Positions 48,400-57,983 of a stretch of DNA of 64,000 nt are shown one piece after another. The stretch spans positions 2,292,001-2,356,000 of the forward strand of contig NZ_AP014583.1 in assembly GCF_000828715.1 (NCBI RefSeq), in the 5' to 3' direction. Every line of letters starts with the position of its first letter. Positions within the stretch are counted from its first letter, which is position 1. The notes beneath the pieces are model-generated. The model was not told the DNA's origin. It saw only the letters and a program-made list of their open reading frames with translations, and searched no databases. The stretch is from Winogradskyella sp. PG-2 (GTDB lineage Bacteria > Bacteroidota > Bacteroidia > Flavobacteriales > Flavobacteriaceae). The position numbers and the translations under genes were made by a program.

Positions 48400-49676
48400 T
48401 TAAGGGACATCGTTTACACAAGTTAAAGATTAGGGTTTACCCTAAATTAGTTTCTAACCTTGTTGATTGTTCCTTCTTTCTTAATTGTTTTTCATTAAAG
48501 TACCCTAAAAGTACATTTCTATAAAATACTTTCCAAATTCCATTACCAAGCTCTTCAATTGCTACATATTTACCTTTAAGCGCAGCAGTTAAATATACCC
48601 AATAATATGATTTCCATCTTATGGCTCCATTTTTAGTTACCTTAAGAACTTTATATGTTGCATCGTAATCAAAATGAGGTATTCTTTCTGTAAAAGCTCT
48701 TGTAGAAAAGTCATGTATATCTGCAGGTGTTTTCATGTTTAAAGCTTCATGTGGTCTTACATGATTATATTCTTTTACAAAGTGATTTAATCTTCTTTGT
48801 TGTGCTTTTAAATCATATGCTGAAGGTTTAGCACAAGCGGCTTTTAAATCTCTATGCATACATTCGTATCTTCCGTTTTGTTCTGGGTGAGCAGGGTCAG
48901 AAAATACAGGGCTAATTCCAAGCTCAATAAACCAATAGGAAAGTTGTGTAAAACGTTGGATAGCTCTTACCGAACCAAATGGACTACCATTGTCTGTGTG
49001 TATTTGTTTAGGGACTCCATATTTCCTAAAAACCTTTGTAAACTCTGCTTTGGCAGACTTTAGATTTTCTTTATAATGTCCTTTAGCAGTAAATAGAAAT
49101 CTGCTTTTAGAGTCTGCAATAGTTAGTGGGTGGCAGTATATTTTATTGCCCATTAAAAACTTTCCTTTATAGTCAGCACTCCATACTTCGTTACAGTTTT
49201 TAGGATCAAAAATAGGGTATACTGGTTTGATTCTTCTCATCCTTTTTTTAGCACATACTAAACCGTTTTTCTTAAGAATATTATGGACCGTAACCACAGA
49301 TGGGATTTGTTTTTCTGTAAATTCTTTAAACAATAATATTCTTATTTTTTTTGCTCCCCAACGAGGATATTTTTCTTTTAGCTTTAAGATACCTTCTACG
49401 ATATTTAGAGGTGTTGCATTAGGATGCTTTGAAGGGGCTCTAGAGTGTTCTCTAAGACCTTCATAACCTTGATTTTCGAACCTATTAATTAACTTATAAG
49501 CAGTAGGACGAGAGATTTCAAAGTTTTTGCATAATTCTGTAATGGTATACTTGCCTGTTCTCCATTCACAGATAAATTCAATTTTTTGTTCCATAGTTGT
49601 CGTTTCTTTCCAAGGCATAATTTCCGATTTTAATCAGAAATTTAGTCTTTAAAAAGTGTAAACGATGTCCCTTTAA
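48400..49676 (-). mobile_element. IS481-like insertion sequence
   Basis: About 1277 bp bounded by inverted repeats TTAAGGGACATCGTTTACAC (48400) and its complement (49657-49676). A second, imperfect copy of the right repeat, GTAAACGATGTCTCTTTAC, follows at 49681-49699, perhaps the scar of an earlier insertion. No target duplication could be settled. It sits in the leader of the SGNH cassette. Confidence 0.8.
48437..49618 (-). CDS. IS481-family transposase
   Basis: A 393-aa DDE transposase with an N-terminal helix-turn-helix (YTITELCKNFEISRPTAYKL) and the integrase core: D in WSADYKGKF, D in HTDNGSPFG, E in PEQNGRYECMHRDLK. Full length and apparently intact, so the element may still be active. 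Confidence 0.9.
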   Translation of the reverse strand: MPWKETTTMEQKIEFICEWRTGKYTITELCKNFEISRPTAYKLINRFENQGYEGLREHSRAPSKHPNATPLNIVEGILKLKEKYPRWGAKKIRILLFKEFTEKQIPSVVTVHNILKKNGLVCAKKRMRRIKPVYPIFDPKNCNEVWSADYKGKFLMGNKIYCHPLTIADSKSRFLFTAKGHYKENLKSAKAEFTKVFRKYGVPKQIHTDNGSPFGSVRAIQRFTQLSYWFIELGISPVFSDPAHPEQNGRYECMHRDLKAACAKPSAYDLKAQQRRLNHFVKEYNHVRPHEALNMKTPADIHDFSTRAFTERIPHFDYDATYKVLKVTKNGAIRWKSYYWVYLTAALKGKYVAIEELGNGIWKVFYRNVLLGYFNEKQLRKKEQSTRLETNLG

Positions 49677-49717
49677 CTTTGTAAACGATGTCTCTTTACC
49701 ATACCAAATTACATACC

Positions 49718-49947
49718 AACGCCCACTGTGTATGGCGTAGTGAGGCGCGCCTCACGGAAAGCCATTGTTGCGCCTGATTAGCTATACACGCTGTTGTGTG
49801 TAGTATCGTTCGGAGTTCTCGTAGACTCGACTAAATATACATAAAATTGGCGAGGTGCGACAAACAGTGGGCGTTGGTATGTAATTAGTAGAAGGGCAGC
49901 GTTTGGAAAACGCGATTCTACGTGCCGTAGGCAATTACATACCAACG
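49718..49947 (-). repeat. B unit copy 2 (230 bp)
   Basis: Full-length copy. Its attC-like half is at 49718-49875. In the array direction it precedes the SGNH-like cassette, with the IS481-like element in between. Confidence 0.92.
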
Positions 49948-50130
49948 GTTAGTATATGGCAAGTTGGGCGGAAGAAAGTACTAAACCGTCAAGATTGCAC
50001 TGAGCCAAAGCGTTGTATTTTGTTTTTAATTTATTCATTCTTAAGAGCCAAATCAACGATTTGGCAGTATTCGTAAATAGCACTGAACTTTCTTAAACCA
50101 CCGTAAGTCCTATTTGCTATATATTGTGTT
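49944..50130 (-). repeat. A-type attC-like site 3 (long)
   Basis: From AAC at 49944 to GTT at 50128 (187 nt). Long pairing arms, for example GAAAGT near 49972 with ACTTTC near 50090, and TATATGGCAA with TTGCTATATA. It has no sequence in common with the usual inner hairpin, so it is a divergent member. Confidence 0.6.
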
Positions 50131-50152
50131 GTAAATAGTTATTACACTTGAT

Positions 50153-50683
50153 TTACTTTAATTCTATTTTATCTATCAATAGCTTAAATTTTTCTTGACT
50201 TTTATTTCCAATTAAAAATGCTATTTCTTCAATAGTGTCTTTTGAAAAATTTGGTTGGTCAAGTTTTCTGCCTCTGAAAGAAGGATACATATCTTTTAGA
50301 GGAATTTGTAATTCTTCCCATTCTCCTGTTGTGGAAAATGGATATATATAGGAATAATAATCTCCGGAATTGGATTTTATTCGAAATTGATATTTTTTAC
50401 CATCTCCTCTAATTTTAAGGGATATTGTAGTAGACTGCTTAATAAGTAATTTTTCGAACTTATAGCGTACAGAAGAGAAGCCTCCATTATTCTCCAATGA
50501 TATGGCACCTTCGAACACACCATGGCCTACCGAATTTAATTTAAAACTTCCTGATGATTTTCCTCCCATAACGACATCATCAATAATTATCCAGTTTTCA
50601 ATATCAGAACTTTTGTTAAAATCAAAGATTACATTGGATTCAATTGAATACGATAAAAGTAGAATAGAGATTAAATATTTCAT
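50153..50683 (-). CDS. Cassette: CIA30-domain protein
   Basis: A 176-aa protein with a short signal-like N-terminus and a complete CIA30 (NADH:ubiquinone oxidoreductase intermediate-associated protein 30) domain: ENWIIIDDVVMGGKSSGSF, then ISLENNGGFSSVRYKFEKL and a final IAFLIGNKSQEKFKLLIDKI. CIA30 is a galactose-binding-like fold; in bacteria its ligand is unknown. Cassette ends GTTGTAAATAgTTA / TAATTATTTACAAC match at 13 of 14 positions. Confidence 0.8.
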   Translation of the reverse strand: MKYLISILLLSYSIESNVIFDFNKSSDIENWIIIDDVVMGGKSSGSFKLNSVGHGVFEGAISLENNGGFSSVRYKFEKLLIKQSTTISLKIRGDGKKYQFRIKSNSGDYYSYIYPFSTTGEWEELQIPLKDMYPSFRGRKLDQPNFSKDTIEEIAFLIGNKSQEKFKLLIDKIELK

Positions 50684-50701
50684 TGGTATTTAATTATTTA
50701 C

Positions 50702-50826
50702 AACGTGTTTGTGTAAGGTTAGTTGTGTGGTTGAGCTACTAAATTAGTAAAAGAAAACGAACCAGAGAAAATTCCGAAGGAATTTCCAAGTGGGCTATAA
50801 CAAAGCAATTAATTATACATGTTGTT
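50702..50826 (-). repeat. A-type attC-like site 4
   Basis: 125 nt from AAC 50702 to GTT 50824. It has the common A architecture: outer arms CAACGTGT / ACATGTTG and an inner hairpin GAAAATTCC-gaa-GGAATTTCC. No B unit follows; the CIA30 and ADP-ribosylglycohydrolase cassettes are joined by this site alone. Confidence 0.75.
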
Positions 50827-50845
50827 AGCATCTTTTTATTCCTTA

Positions 50846-52174
50846 TTATTGTTTTAAAGGGATTATCCAAATATTATTTTCTGCATCAATCTTGCCTCCT
50901 AATTCCTCTAACACAACTTTGTTTGTTACTATAAGACCTTTTTTTGACATATCTTCAAATGTGTTTAAACCATTTTCCGAGAAGTTTTGTCTTGTTCTGT
51001 GAATATTAAATCGATTTGAAAATGTCCGCCCAAAGGTACTTTCTATTCCGTCTTTTCCAATCATAAAACCAATCAGACCTCCCCAAGTTGCGGTTGGATT
51101 ATCCGAATCCCATCCTGCAAGTGTCCCAATTTTTATAGTTTCTTTTAAATCTCCCTCTCCATAAAAAAGACTTACTAAACTTGCAGCAAAATTTATTCCT
51201 GCGGCAAAACAGCCATTACAATATAAATTTCTTGATGTTATATTATAGCCGTCTTTTTGGTTAACCTGATATCTGTAGTAAATTGAATCTCTTGTTTGTT
51301 CCCAGGGAATACCAGACTCATATAAGAGTCTAGTATAATCATACATTTTTGCTGGATAGGAATCATTTGGCAGTATTTCTCTTGATTTACTTGACATCCA
51401 AAGTATTTTTTCCTTCATATTACTAATAGAATTTGTAGCATACACAAGTGAATGCATAGACACATAAAATTTTGAAATATCCTCTGCTTCTTGTCTAGCA
51501 GTAGTTTGTATAGGTAATTCAGCCATTTTTAAGGCTATATCTGGTCTTGTAGGTGCAAATAGGCCAAATATTTCTGTGGTTAATTGGGCATCAATCATGT
51601 CATAATGTTCATTGAGTTTTGGGCTCCCTGTTTCGGGTGGAAGAACACCAGCTTTCATTAAATCGAATGCTTTTTGATTAGAAACCCATAGATAGTTTTC
51701 CTCTTCAGGCTTTATATGTTTTAACCAACCATTTTGTATTTGTTTTGGGGTCAGCATATTAACTTTATTCGTGTATAGAAGATGTTGGTACATATATTCT
51801 ATGTCTGTATCATCATCAGCACCCCAAATTTCATTACTTTTTTTTAACACAAAATCTATAGTAGATGATAAGTCGCTGGGAACACCTTCTCCCCAAATAC
51901 TTGGATGGTCAGGTTTCCCCCAATCGTCTCTCGTATAAAATTCACCTGTTTTTATTTCTCCGAGATTACCAATTTTATCCATTTCTGTAACCAAACCAGT
52001 CCAGTTAGCAATGCATTGACCAAGCCAAAACCCATATAATTGGTTTTGGTATTTATCTATTGAAATGCTAATTGTCTGTGTTTTATTATCAATATGATTA
52101 GTATTCTTTTCATCTTTTGAGATGCAAGAATTCAAAATGAATATAGAAAGTAATATTGAAATAAAAATTCTCAT
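50846..52174 (-). CDS. Cassette: ADP-ribosylglycohydrolase-family lipoprotein
   Basis: About 442 aa. Lipoprotein signal (RIFISILLSIFILNSCISKD) followed by the ADP-ribosyl-glycohydrolase fold: GFWLGQCIANWTG, the acidic cluster ADDDTDIEYMYQHLL and the late GWDSDNPTATWGGLIG, which supply the Mg-binding acids of the family. The open frame extends 16 codons further into the B unit, but the true start is ATG 52174, ten bases inside the cassette boundary GTTAGCAGCAATTATG. Exported members of this family probably act on external glycosides or nucleosides; the substrate is unknown. Confidence 0.82.
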   Translation of the reverse strand: MRIFISILLSIFILNSCISKDEKNTNHIDNKTQTISISIDKYQNQLYGFWLGQCIANWTGLVTEMDKIGNLGEIKTGEFYTRDDWGKPDHPSIWGEGVPSDLSSTIDFVLKKSNEIWGADDDTDIEYMYQHLLYTNKVNMLTPKQIQNGWLKHIKPEEENYLWVSNQKAFDLMKAGVLPPETGSPKLNEHYDMIDAQLTTEIFGLFAPTRPDIALKMAELPIQTTARQEAEDISKFYVSMHSLVYATNSISNMKEKILWMSSKSREILPNDSYPAKMYDYTRLLYESGIPWEQTRDSIYYRYQVNQKDGYNITSRNLYCNGCFAAGINFAASLVSLFYGEGDLKETIKIGTLAGWDSDNPTATWGGLIGFMIGKDGIESTFGRTFSNRFNIHRTRQNFSENGLNTFEDMSKKGLIVTNKVVLEELGGKIDAENNIWIIPLKQ

Positions 52175-52184
52175 AATTGCTGCT

Positions 52185-52414
52185 AACGCCCACTGTGTAT
52201 GGCGTAGTGAGGCGCGCCTCACGGAAAGCTATTGTTGCGCCTGATTAGCTATACACGCTGTTGTGTGTAGTATCGTTCGGAGTTCTCGTAGACTCGACTA
52301 AATATACATAAAATTAGCGAGGTGCGACAAACAGTGGGCGTTGGTATGTAATTAGTAGAAGGGCAGCGTTTGGAAAACGCGATTCTACGTGCCGTAGGCA
52401 ATTACATACCAACG
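52185..52414 (-). repeat. B unit copy 3 (230 bp)
   Basis: Full-length copy with two private substitutions (AAAGCTATTG, AAATTAGCGAGG). It precedes the ADP-ribosylglycohydrolase cassette. Confidence 0.92.
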
Positions 52415-52533
52415 GTCTCGGCTATAAGTAGTTGCGTAGTTTAGCAACGAATTTAGCAAATACAAAACGAATAGAAAATCCGCGAGGAATTTCGTAAGAA
52501 GGCTAGAACTAGCAATTAATTATACACGGTGTT
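52411..52533 (-). repeat. A-type attC-like site 5
   Basis: 123 nt from AAC 52411 to GTT 52531. Inner hairpin GAAAATCC-gcga-GGAATTTC; outer arms end AATTATACACGGTGTTGG. It lies 3' of the amidohydrolase cassette. Confidence 0.75.
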
Positions 52534-52541
52534 GGCAATAG

Positions 52542-54241
52542 TTATTTTTCAAAAACAATTTTCCCTTCCTTTATTGTTTTTAGGACTTGTATATCTTTTA
52601 TTTCTTCAGCATTTATTTTTAATGGATTTTTATCTAAAATCACTAGGTCAGCTAATTTTCCATTTTCAAGGGTACCTTTCTTATCTTCTTCAAAGTGTTG
52701 ATAAGCCGACCAAATGGTAATCCCTTTCAAAGCTTCGTATGGTGTTATTCTTTCATCAGGTCCAATAATTTTACCTGAACGAGAAGTCCGTTCTACAGCT
52801 GTCCACAATACACGCATTAAGTTAGGTAATGCGACTGGTGTGCATCAGTATGGATAGTGACATCTAAACCTTTGTTTAAGGCCGTTTTAACAGGGCTGAT
52901 ATTCTGAACTAAAGAATCACCAATTAATTGAGTATGCCAATCTCCCCAATAAAATGTATGAAGAGGAAATAAGGATGCAATCATATTCATATTCTTGGCT
53001 TGGTCTAATTGGTCTTCTCTTATATATTGGCCATGAATAATCACATCACGTCTACCTTCATTTCCATACTTTTCTTTTAATGGCTTCATTGTTCTTATCA
53101 GCTGGTCAACTGCTGCGTCACCATTTGTATGTGTAAGAATCTGCCAGTTATTTTTGAAGCCTTTTTCAAATATAGAAGAAAGAACACTATCATTAGGAAT
53201 TGCAGGATAACCACTATAGTCATGAGGCATTCCCTCTGGTGGAATAAGATACGGTTCTGTTCTCCATGCAGTTCTTCCTTGTGGCGAACCATCTAGCGTC
53301 ACCTTCATTCCCCCAATTCTAAATTTATTAATGTAATTTTTGCTATTCCATTTACTAGACATGTGTTTATCTACAAACATGTAATCGATATAGCTTATAA
53401 CATCAATTTTATATTTATCCATTTCGGCCATTGCTACAAGTATTTCTTGATTTTGCATAGCTCTTCCTTCTTGAGCAGTAGTGTAACCATATGACAGAGC
53501 CATTTCTTGTCCAGCTTCAAAAAAATTTATTATAGCTTCTTCTGATTGAGGCGCTATAGCTTGTAACATATAAGGAATTGCAGCTAGTTCTTCCAAAACA
53601 CCATTTGGTTCTGTAGAATTGTTTTCACGTCTTATGATTCCGCCTTCAGGATTTTCACTATTTTCATCAATTCCCAATTTTTCTAGACCTTTTGAGTTTA
53701 CAACGGCAAAGTGACCTGAAATATGTGTTATTATAATTGGAAATTCTGTACTTACTTCATCCAAGTCGTGTTTGGTAGGAAATCTCTTTTCTTTTAGGAT
53801 TGAATCATCAAAACCAGTACCATAAATCCATCCAGTTAATGCTCTATTTTTAGACGTATTCCATTCCTTAAGAACTGAAATTAAAGTTTCTATGTCATCA
53901 ACATTGGCATCTGGTGAAGCAAGTAATTGCGCGCCAATAGCTTGCGCACCAAAATTAGCAAAATGACAATGACCATCTATAAAGCCAGGCACTAGTGTTT
54001 TTCCTTCAAGGTCAATCATATTGTGACCTTTGCCAGCAACTTTCATTGCTTCTTCGCTAGAACCTGTAAAAATAATTTTCCCATTCTTTTCAACTATTGC
54101 ATCAACATAATTGGGTGTATTACCAACCATAGTTAGAATATCACCATTGTAATACACGGTTGATAGATTTAATTTTTCAGATTCCTTGCAGGAATGAAAA
54201 AGAGTTATACTTATAAGTAGAAGTAAGATTTTTTTCATCAT
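52542..54241 (-). pseudogene. Cassette: YtcJ-like amidohydrolase (amidohydrolase_3), frameshifted
   Basis: A lipoprotein metal-dependent hydrolase of about 566 aa. The N-terminal portion starts at ATG 54241 with signal and lipobox (LLLLISITLFHSCKESEK), metal motif GFIDGHCHFANFG, and reads to VTIHTDA. There, a 2-bp insertion (GCACACCAG instead of GCACCAG, near 52836-52842) shifts the frame; the rest (PVALPNLMRVLW onward, then ITPYEALKGITIWSAYQHFE) is in another frame to 52542. The C-terminal beta-domain is thus lost. A sequencing error in the GTGTG run is the alternative. Confidence 0.85.
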
Positions 54242-54266
54242 AGTATTAAGGTTTTTAATTATTGCC

Positions 54267-54390
54267 AACGGTCTTGTATATGAAAAGTAGCAGGTTTTAA
54301 GCACTAAAGTTAGCAAATAAATCACGGATAGAAAGTCCGCGAGGACTTTCGCAAGTAGGCTATAACCAGCAATTAATTTTATACGGTGTT
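54267..54390 (-). repeat. A-type attC-like site 6
   Basis: 124 nt from AAC 54267 to GTT 54388. Best example of the inner hairpin: GAAAGTCC-gcga-GGACTTTC, perfect. Outer boxes AAC...GTATA / TATAC...GTT with unequal spacers, as in attC R and L boxes. No B unit follows. Confidence 0.78.
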
Positions 54391-54403
54391 GTGCAACGTT
54401 TTT

Positions 54404-54967
54404 TTATTCAAATTGATATTTTTTATGCAATTGTCTTAAAAAGCTTTGTTCTTTGATTGTGCTCTTAATAATTATTGCAATAACAAAAATAAGAGAAAGA
54501 AAACCTGAAATTAGAATATAAGTGTAAAACCCTTTTGAAAAGTAATCTTTAAAGTAAGGTAGTAGCAAATAAAATCCAAATATATAAACTGCAATACAGA
54601 TTGGTGTAATAACAAAGTTTATCATTTGTCGAGCTTTATAATACTTTTTCAGATAGGCAAAGTAAGATTTTTGAGCCATCGAGATGAGTTGTTTTTCTTT
54701 GCGATATAACGAATAGAACTCCAAGATAATTCGCAATGTAAGACTAGAAATCATTAGAATTAAACCTAAATTAAAGGTGTTCCATTGATTGAATGCATAA
54801 TAAAATGCATAGATTATCAATACAACCACTGTTAAAGACATAACAGTAATACTGATATATTGACTGTTACGTTGCTTCTTTGCTTTTTTGATTATATTTT
54901 TGGGATTAAAGTTTGATATTTCATTAGCTTGTATATCCCATAATTTATTTAAGTTATCATTTTCCAT
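54404..54967 (-). CDS. Cassette operon, gene 3: four-helix membrane protein, possible anti-sigma partner
   Basis: A 187-aa protein with a cytoplasmic N-terminus (NDNLNKLWDIQANEISNFNP) and four membrane segments. I do not recognise a family. It overlaps the ECF sigma factor gene by 11 bp, the usual position of an anti-sigma factor, and the N-terminal cytoplasmic part would be the place to bind sigma. That function is inferred from position only. Confidence 0.6.
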   Translation of the reverse strand: MENDNLNKLWDIQANEISNFNPKNIIKKAKKQRNSQYISITVMSLTVVVLIIYAFYYAFNQWNTFNLGLILMISSLTLRIILEFYSLYRKEKQLISMAQKSYFAYLKKYYKARQMINFVITPICIAVYIFGFYLLLPYFKDYFSKGFYTYILISGFLSLIFVIAIIIKSTIKEQSFLRQLHKKYQFE

Positions 54968-55448
54968 TTGTGATACATTTTAAAAGTGATTTTCGAATAC
55001 GACTCAATCGTGTTCTTAAAGTTCCGTGTGCTAAACCAACGGTATCTGCAATAGTAGTTTGTGGTATGTTTTCTAGTTCTAATAATATTAATGCTTTATT
55101 TTGCTCGTTTAGTTGGTCTATACAGTGGTACATTTTTTTGATATTACCTTCATTATTGTCAATGCTATCATCATACCTACTATTTGATAATGAATCTTCA
55201 TTAATAGTGATGTTTTTTCTTTGTTTACGTAAATCCCCTAAACAAACATTTACTGCAATTCTATAAATCCAAGTGTCTATAGATGATTTTCCTTTAAATG
55301 AGTTTCTATGCTTCCAAACCTTTATAAAAGTTTCCTGAAGCCATTCTTTTGCAAGCTCATTATTTCCTGATGCATACCCTAAACATAACCTCTGGATTTT
55401 AGAAGCGTGTAAATTATAGATGTTAGTAAATTCTTTTTCTGTAATCAT
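54957..55448 (-). CDS. Cassette operon, gene 2: ECF sigma factor
   Basis: A 163-aa extracytoplasmic-function sigma factor with region 2 (AKEWLQETFIKVWKHRNSF, GKSSIDTWIYRIAVN) and region 4 (IPQTTIADTVGLAHGTLRTR, then LSRIRKSLLK). Its start shares one base with the stop of the upstream hydrolase, so the two are coupled. A sigma factor carried on a cassette could in principle regulate the hydrolase or host genes. Confidence 0.9.
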   Translation of the reverse strand: MITEKEFTNIYNLHASKIQRLCLGYASGNNELAKEWLQETFIKVWKHRNSFKGKSSIDTWIYRIAVNVCLGDLRKQRKNITINEDSLSNSRYDDSIDNNEGNIKKMYHCIDQLNEQNKALILLELENIPQTTIADTVGLAHGTLRTRLSRIRKSLLKCITNGK

Positions 55449-56296
55449 TATTTAGACGATAATATCGTTTGCATTTGTTTCAAAAACCATTCAGGTTTGT
55501 CAAGCATTATAAAATGAGCACTATCTTCCGCTATAATATAATTGTAATCTTTTAAATTTACATATTGATTTTTATAAGTTTGCTTAACCATTTCCTCACC
55601 ATATGGTTGTGACGCTGCAATTATAGTAACTGGAATCGAAATGTTTTTTAAATTTTCTCTAAGGTCTAATCTAAGGTAATCTGTATATCCATAAACATAT
55701 GTTTTTCGGTCAGATTCTAGTATCCAGTTCTTAATTTTTTCTTGTGCTGATTCTTTAAGGCTCATACCTTTTGACATTGTTGTGGCAGTTTGCTCAAAGG
55801 CTACATCATCCATTGCTAGTAGTTGATTGTTATATGGACTTTCATACATCAATTTTTCAGGGTTAAAATTAGGAATCATTAATGCACCTGAAGCAGGAAG
55901 CGCATCAATTAATATGATTTTAGAAAGTTTTATGTCGCTTTGTGAAGCAAGCCAAGTGGCAATTGTTCCGCCCAAACTGTGTCCAATTATAGTAGTATTT
56001 TGCAAGTCGTTTTTTAAGATATAGTTTTTTAGAGACTCGTTAACTTTAGGTAACCAAGGGAATTCTATTGGTTCTTTTCCTCCAAAACCAGCTAAAGTAA
56101 CTATATGACATTCGTAATTTTTTTCAAGTTTCTTTACTAGTGGATTCCAAACGTTTCCAGGAACTGTAAACCCAGGAATTAATATGATAGGTTTACCTTT
56201 TCCTGTAACTTCTACACTGATAGGCTGACTTTCATTTTTTGCGTAAATTGATAAAGAAAATACGAATGAGACGAATAATAAAATAAGATTTTTCAT
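55448..56296 (-). CDS. Cassette operon, gene 1: exported alpha/beta hydrolase
   Basis: About 282 aa starting at ATG 56296 with a signal peptide (NLILLFVSFVFSLSIYAK). The alpha/beta hydrolase fold shows the oxyanion region GKGKPIILIPGFTVPGNVW, the nucleophile elbow GHSLGG and a C-terminal His in EDSAHFIMLDKPEWF. The longer ORF reaching 56380 adds a segment without support. Substrate unknown. First gene of a three-gene cassette operon downstream of B copy 4. Confidence 0.85.
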   Translation of the reverse strand: MKNLILLFVSFVFSLSIYAKNESQPISVEVTGKGKPIILIPGFTVPGNVWNPLVKKLEKNYECHIVTLAGFGGKEPIEFPWLPKVNESLKNYILKNDLQNTTIIGHSLGGTIATWLASQSDIKLSKIILIDALPASGALMIPNFNPEKLMYESPYNNQLLAMDDVAFEQTATTMSKGMSLKESAQEKIKNWILESDRKTYVYGYTDYLRLDLRENLKNISIPVTIIAASQPYGEEMVKQTYKNQYVNLKDYNYIIAEDSAHFIMLDKPEWFLKQMQTILSSK

Positions 56297-56416
56297 TGGT
56301 TTTAAGTTTTGATTTCCCTTTAGATGCGGAAATAAAAAATTGTTACATCTTATTTTAAAAGTGACATAAAATAAGGTCAATTCATTCTTCGATAATGGTT
56401 GGTCTAAATGTTACAC

Positions 56417-56646
56417 AACGCCCACTGTGTATGGCGTAGTGAGGCGCGCCTCACGGAAAGCCATTGTTGCGCCTGATTAGCTATACACGCTGTTGTGTGT
56501 AGTATCGTTCGGAGTTCTCGTAGACTCGACTAAATATACATAAAATTGGCGAGGTGCTACAAACAGTGGGCGTTGGTATGTAATTAGTAGAAGGGCAGCG
56601 TTTGGAAAACGCGATTCTACGTGCCGCAGGCAATTACATACCAACG
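56417..56646 (-). repeat. B unit copy 4 (230 bp)
   Basis: Full-length copy with GAGGTGCTAC and GCCGCAGG variants. It precedes the hydrolase-sigma-membrane protein operon. Confidence 0.92.
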
Positions 56647-56761
56647 TGTTCGTGTGTGGTTTCTTAGTGTAGTACTAAAGTTAGCAAAAAAAGATAAACG
56701 TATTGAAAATCCGCTATGATTTTCAGATAGTTCTTAGACACTATGAACTATACACGTTGTT
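56643..56761 (-). repeat. A-type attC-like site 7
   Basis: 119 nt from AAC 56643 to GTT 56759. Inner hairpin GAAAATC-cgctat-GATTTTC; outer arms CAACGTGTTCGTGTG / CTATACACGTTGTTG. Confidence 0.75.
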
Positions 56762-56774
56762 GGTAGTTGCTTAT

Positions 56775-57944
56775 TCATTTCATTATTACAATTTTTCGAG
56801 TTGCAATAATATTATTATTTGATACTAGTTTAGCGATATAAATACCATTCGTAAACTCATCAGCATTCAAGCTAATGGAAGATTGTCTTTCATTGATATT
56901 TAGTGTTATTATTTTTTGACCGTTTAAATTAAATATCACAATTTTATTAAGTTCAGTTGTACTTTTAAATGAAAAGGTAGTTTTTGAACTAAAAGGATTT
57001 GGATAATTTAAAAAGTAAGGCTTTATATTGTCAAAGTCAGATACACTTAAATTATCATCTATCATTAATTTTAATGCAACTGGTCTATGGTCAGAAATGT
57101 TTTCATCATATTCTACCCATCCACCAGTTAAATATTCGTCTATTTTAATGGTTTGGATGTCAGATTCAATATCTTGAAATTCATTAAATAATTCATTAGT
57201 TATTAATATATGATCAAGTTGTGATGGCCATGACGGAAAAGACCATTCAGAATTATTACCTGCTGCAATTTCATAATCTGTAAACAAATAATTATCAGAA
57301 TCATCCAAGATCATTTGAAATACATTATTTTGAATATCATCTAATAAGTTATCATTTAAGTCTCCTAAAATGATAACATTTTCATTAGTAAAATTGGTGT
57401 CAACATATTCTTTTAACAAATTATTCGCAAAATACCTTCTTGTTTCTTCGTCATTATCATTTGGGATGTTTAACATTCCATCACCACAACATTTGAAATG
57501 ATTATTTATAATAATCAACCGTTCACCCATGTAATTCAAATCCATTATCATAGGTGATCTAGGAAAATAATTCCAAAATTCTGATGTGGTATATATTTCA
57601 TAAATGCTGTTGATTTGTATGCTATCTGTTTTGTAAATATATGCTAAACCACCAAACCATAAAGACTCTAGGTATCCATCATATGAACTCAATTCACTAA
57701 TCATTTGATTAAAGATACTTATGTCATTGACTTCTTGTATTGCTAGTATATCGACATCTAATGCTTCAATAATATCGATGACATAGCTTACTGTTATTTC
57801 ATCATTTTTTGGAAATTGTTCAATATTCCAGGTTATTATTTCAAATGTATCATCTGAACCGAATGATAAATTCTCAATGCCTTGTGCTGTAATATATTGA
57901 TAGGCAAAGAGTTGAAGAAACACTATAATGACAATACGACTCAT
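56775..57944 (-). CDS. Cassette: endonuclease/exonuclease/phosphatase-fold protein with T9SS sorting domain
   Basis: A 389-aa secreted protein: signal peptide (RIVIIVFLQLFAYQYITAQG), EEP catalytic domain with E in LAIQEVNDISIF, GDLNDNLLDD and ISDHRPVALKL, and a type A sorting domain (FLNYPNPFSSKTTFSFKST) ending FTNGIYIAKLVSNNN. The metal and catalytic residues of the DNase I-like fold are in place. The sorting domain means export by the T9SS encoded at 27.8-32.5 kb. It could be a secreted nuclease or phosphatase. Confidence 0.88.
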   Translation of the reverse strand: MSRIVIIVFLQLFAYQYITAQGIENLSFGSDDTFEIITWNIEQFPKNDEITVSYVIDIIEALDVDILAIQEVNDISIFNQMISELSSYDGYLESLWFGGLAYIYKTDSIQINSIYEIYTTSEFWNYFPRSPMIMDLNYMGERLIIINNHFKCCGDGMLNIPNDNDEETRRYFANNLLKEYVDTNFTNENVIILGDLNDNLLDDIQNNVFQMILDDSDNYLFTDYEIAAGNNSEWSFPSWPSQLDHILITNELFNEFQDIESDIQTIKIDEYLTGGWVEYDENISDHRPVALKLMIDDNLSVSDFDNIKPYFLNYPNPFSSKTTFSFKSTTELNKIVIFNLNGQKIITLNINERQSSISLNADEFTNGIYIAKLVSNNNIIATRKIVIMK

Positions 57945-57983
57945 ATAGACTTAAAAATTAGTTCTGCTTTAGAAGTTACTACC

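Noticed and set aside
52175..52222. N-terminal extension of the ADP-ribosylglycohydrolase ORF (MRRASLRHTQWALAA)
   Set aside because: These codons fall in the B unit and across the cassette boundary; the signal peptide begins at ATG 52174.
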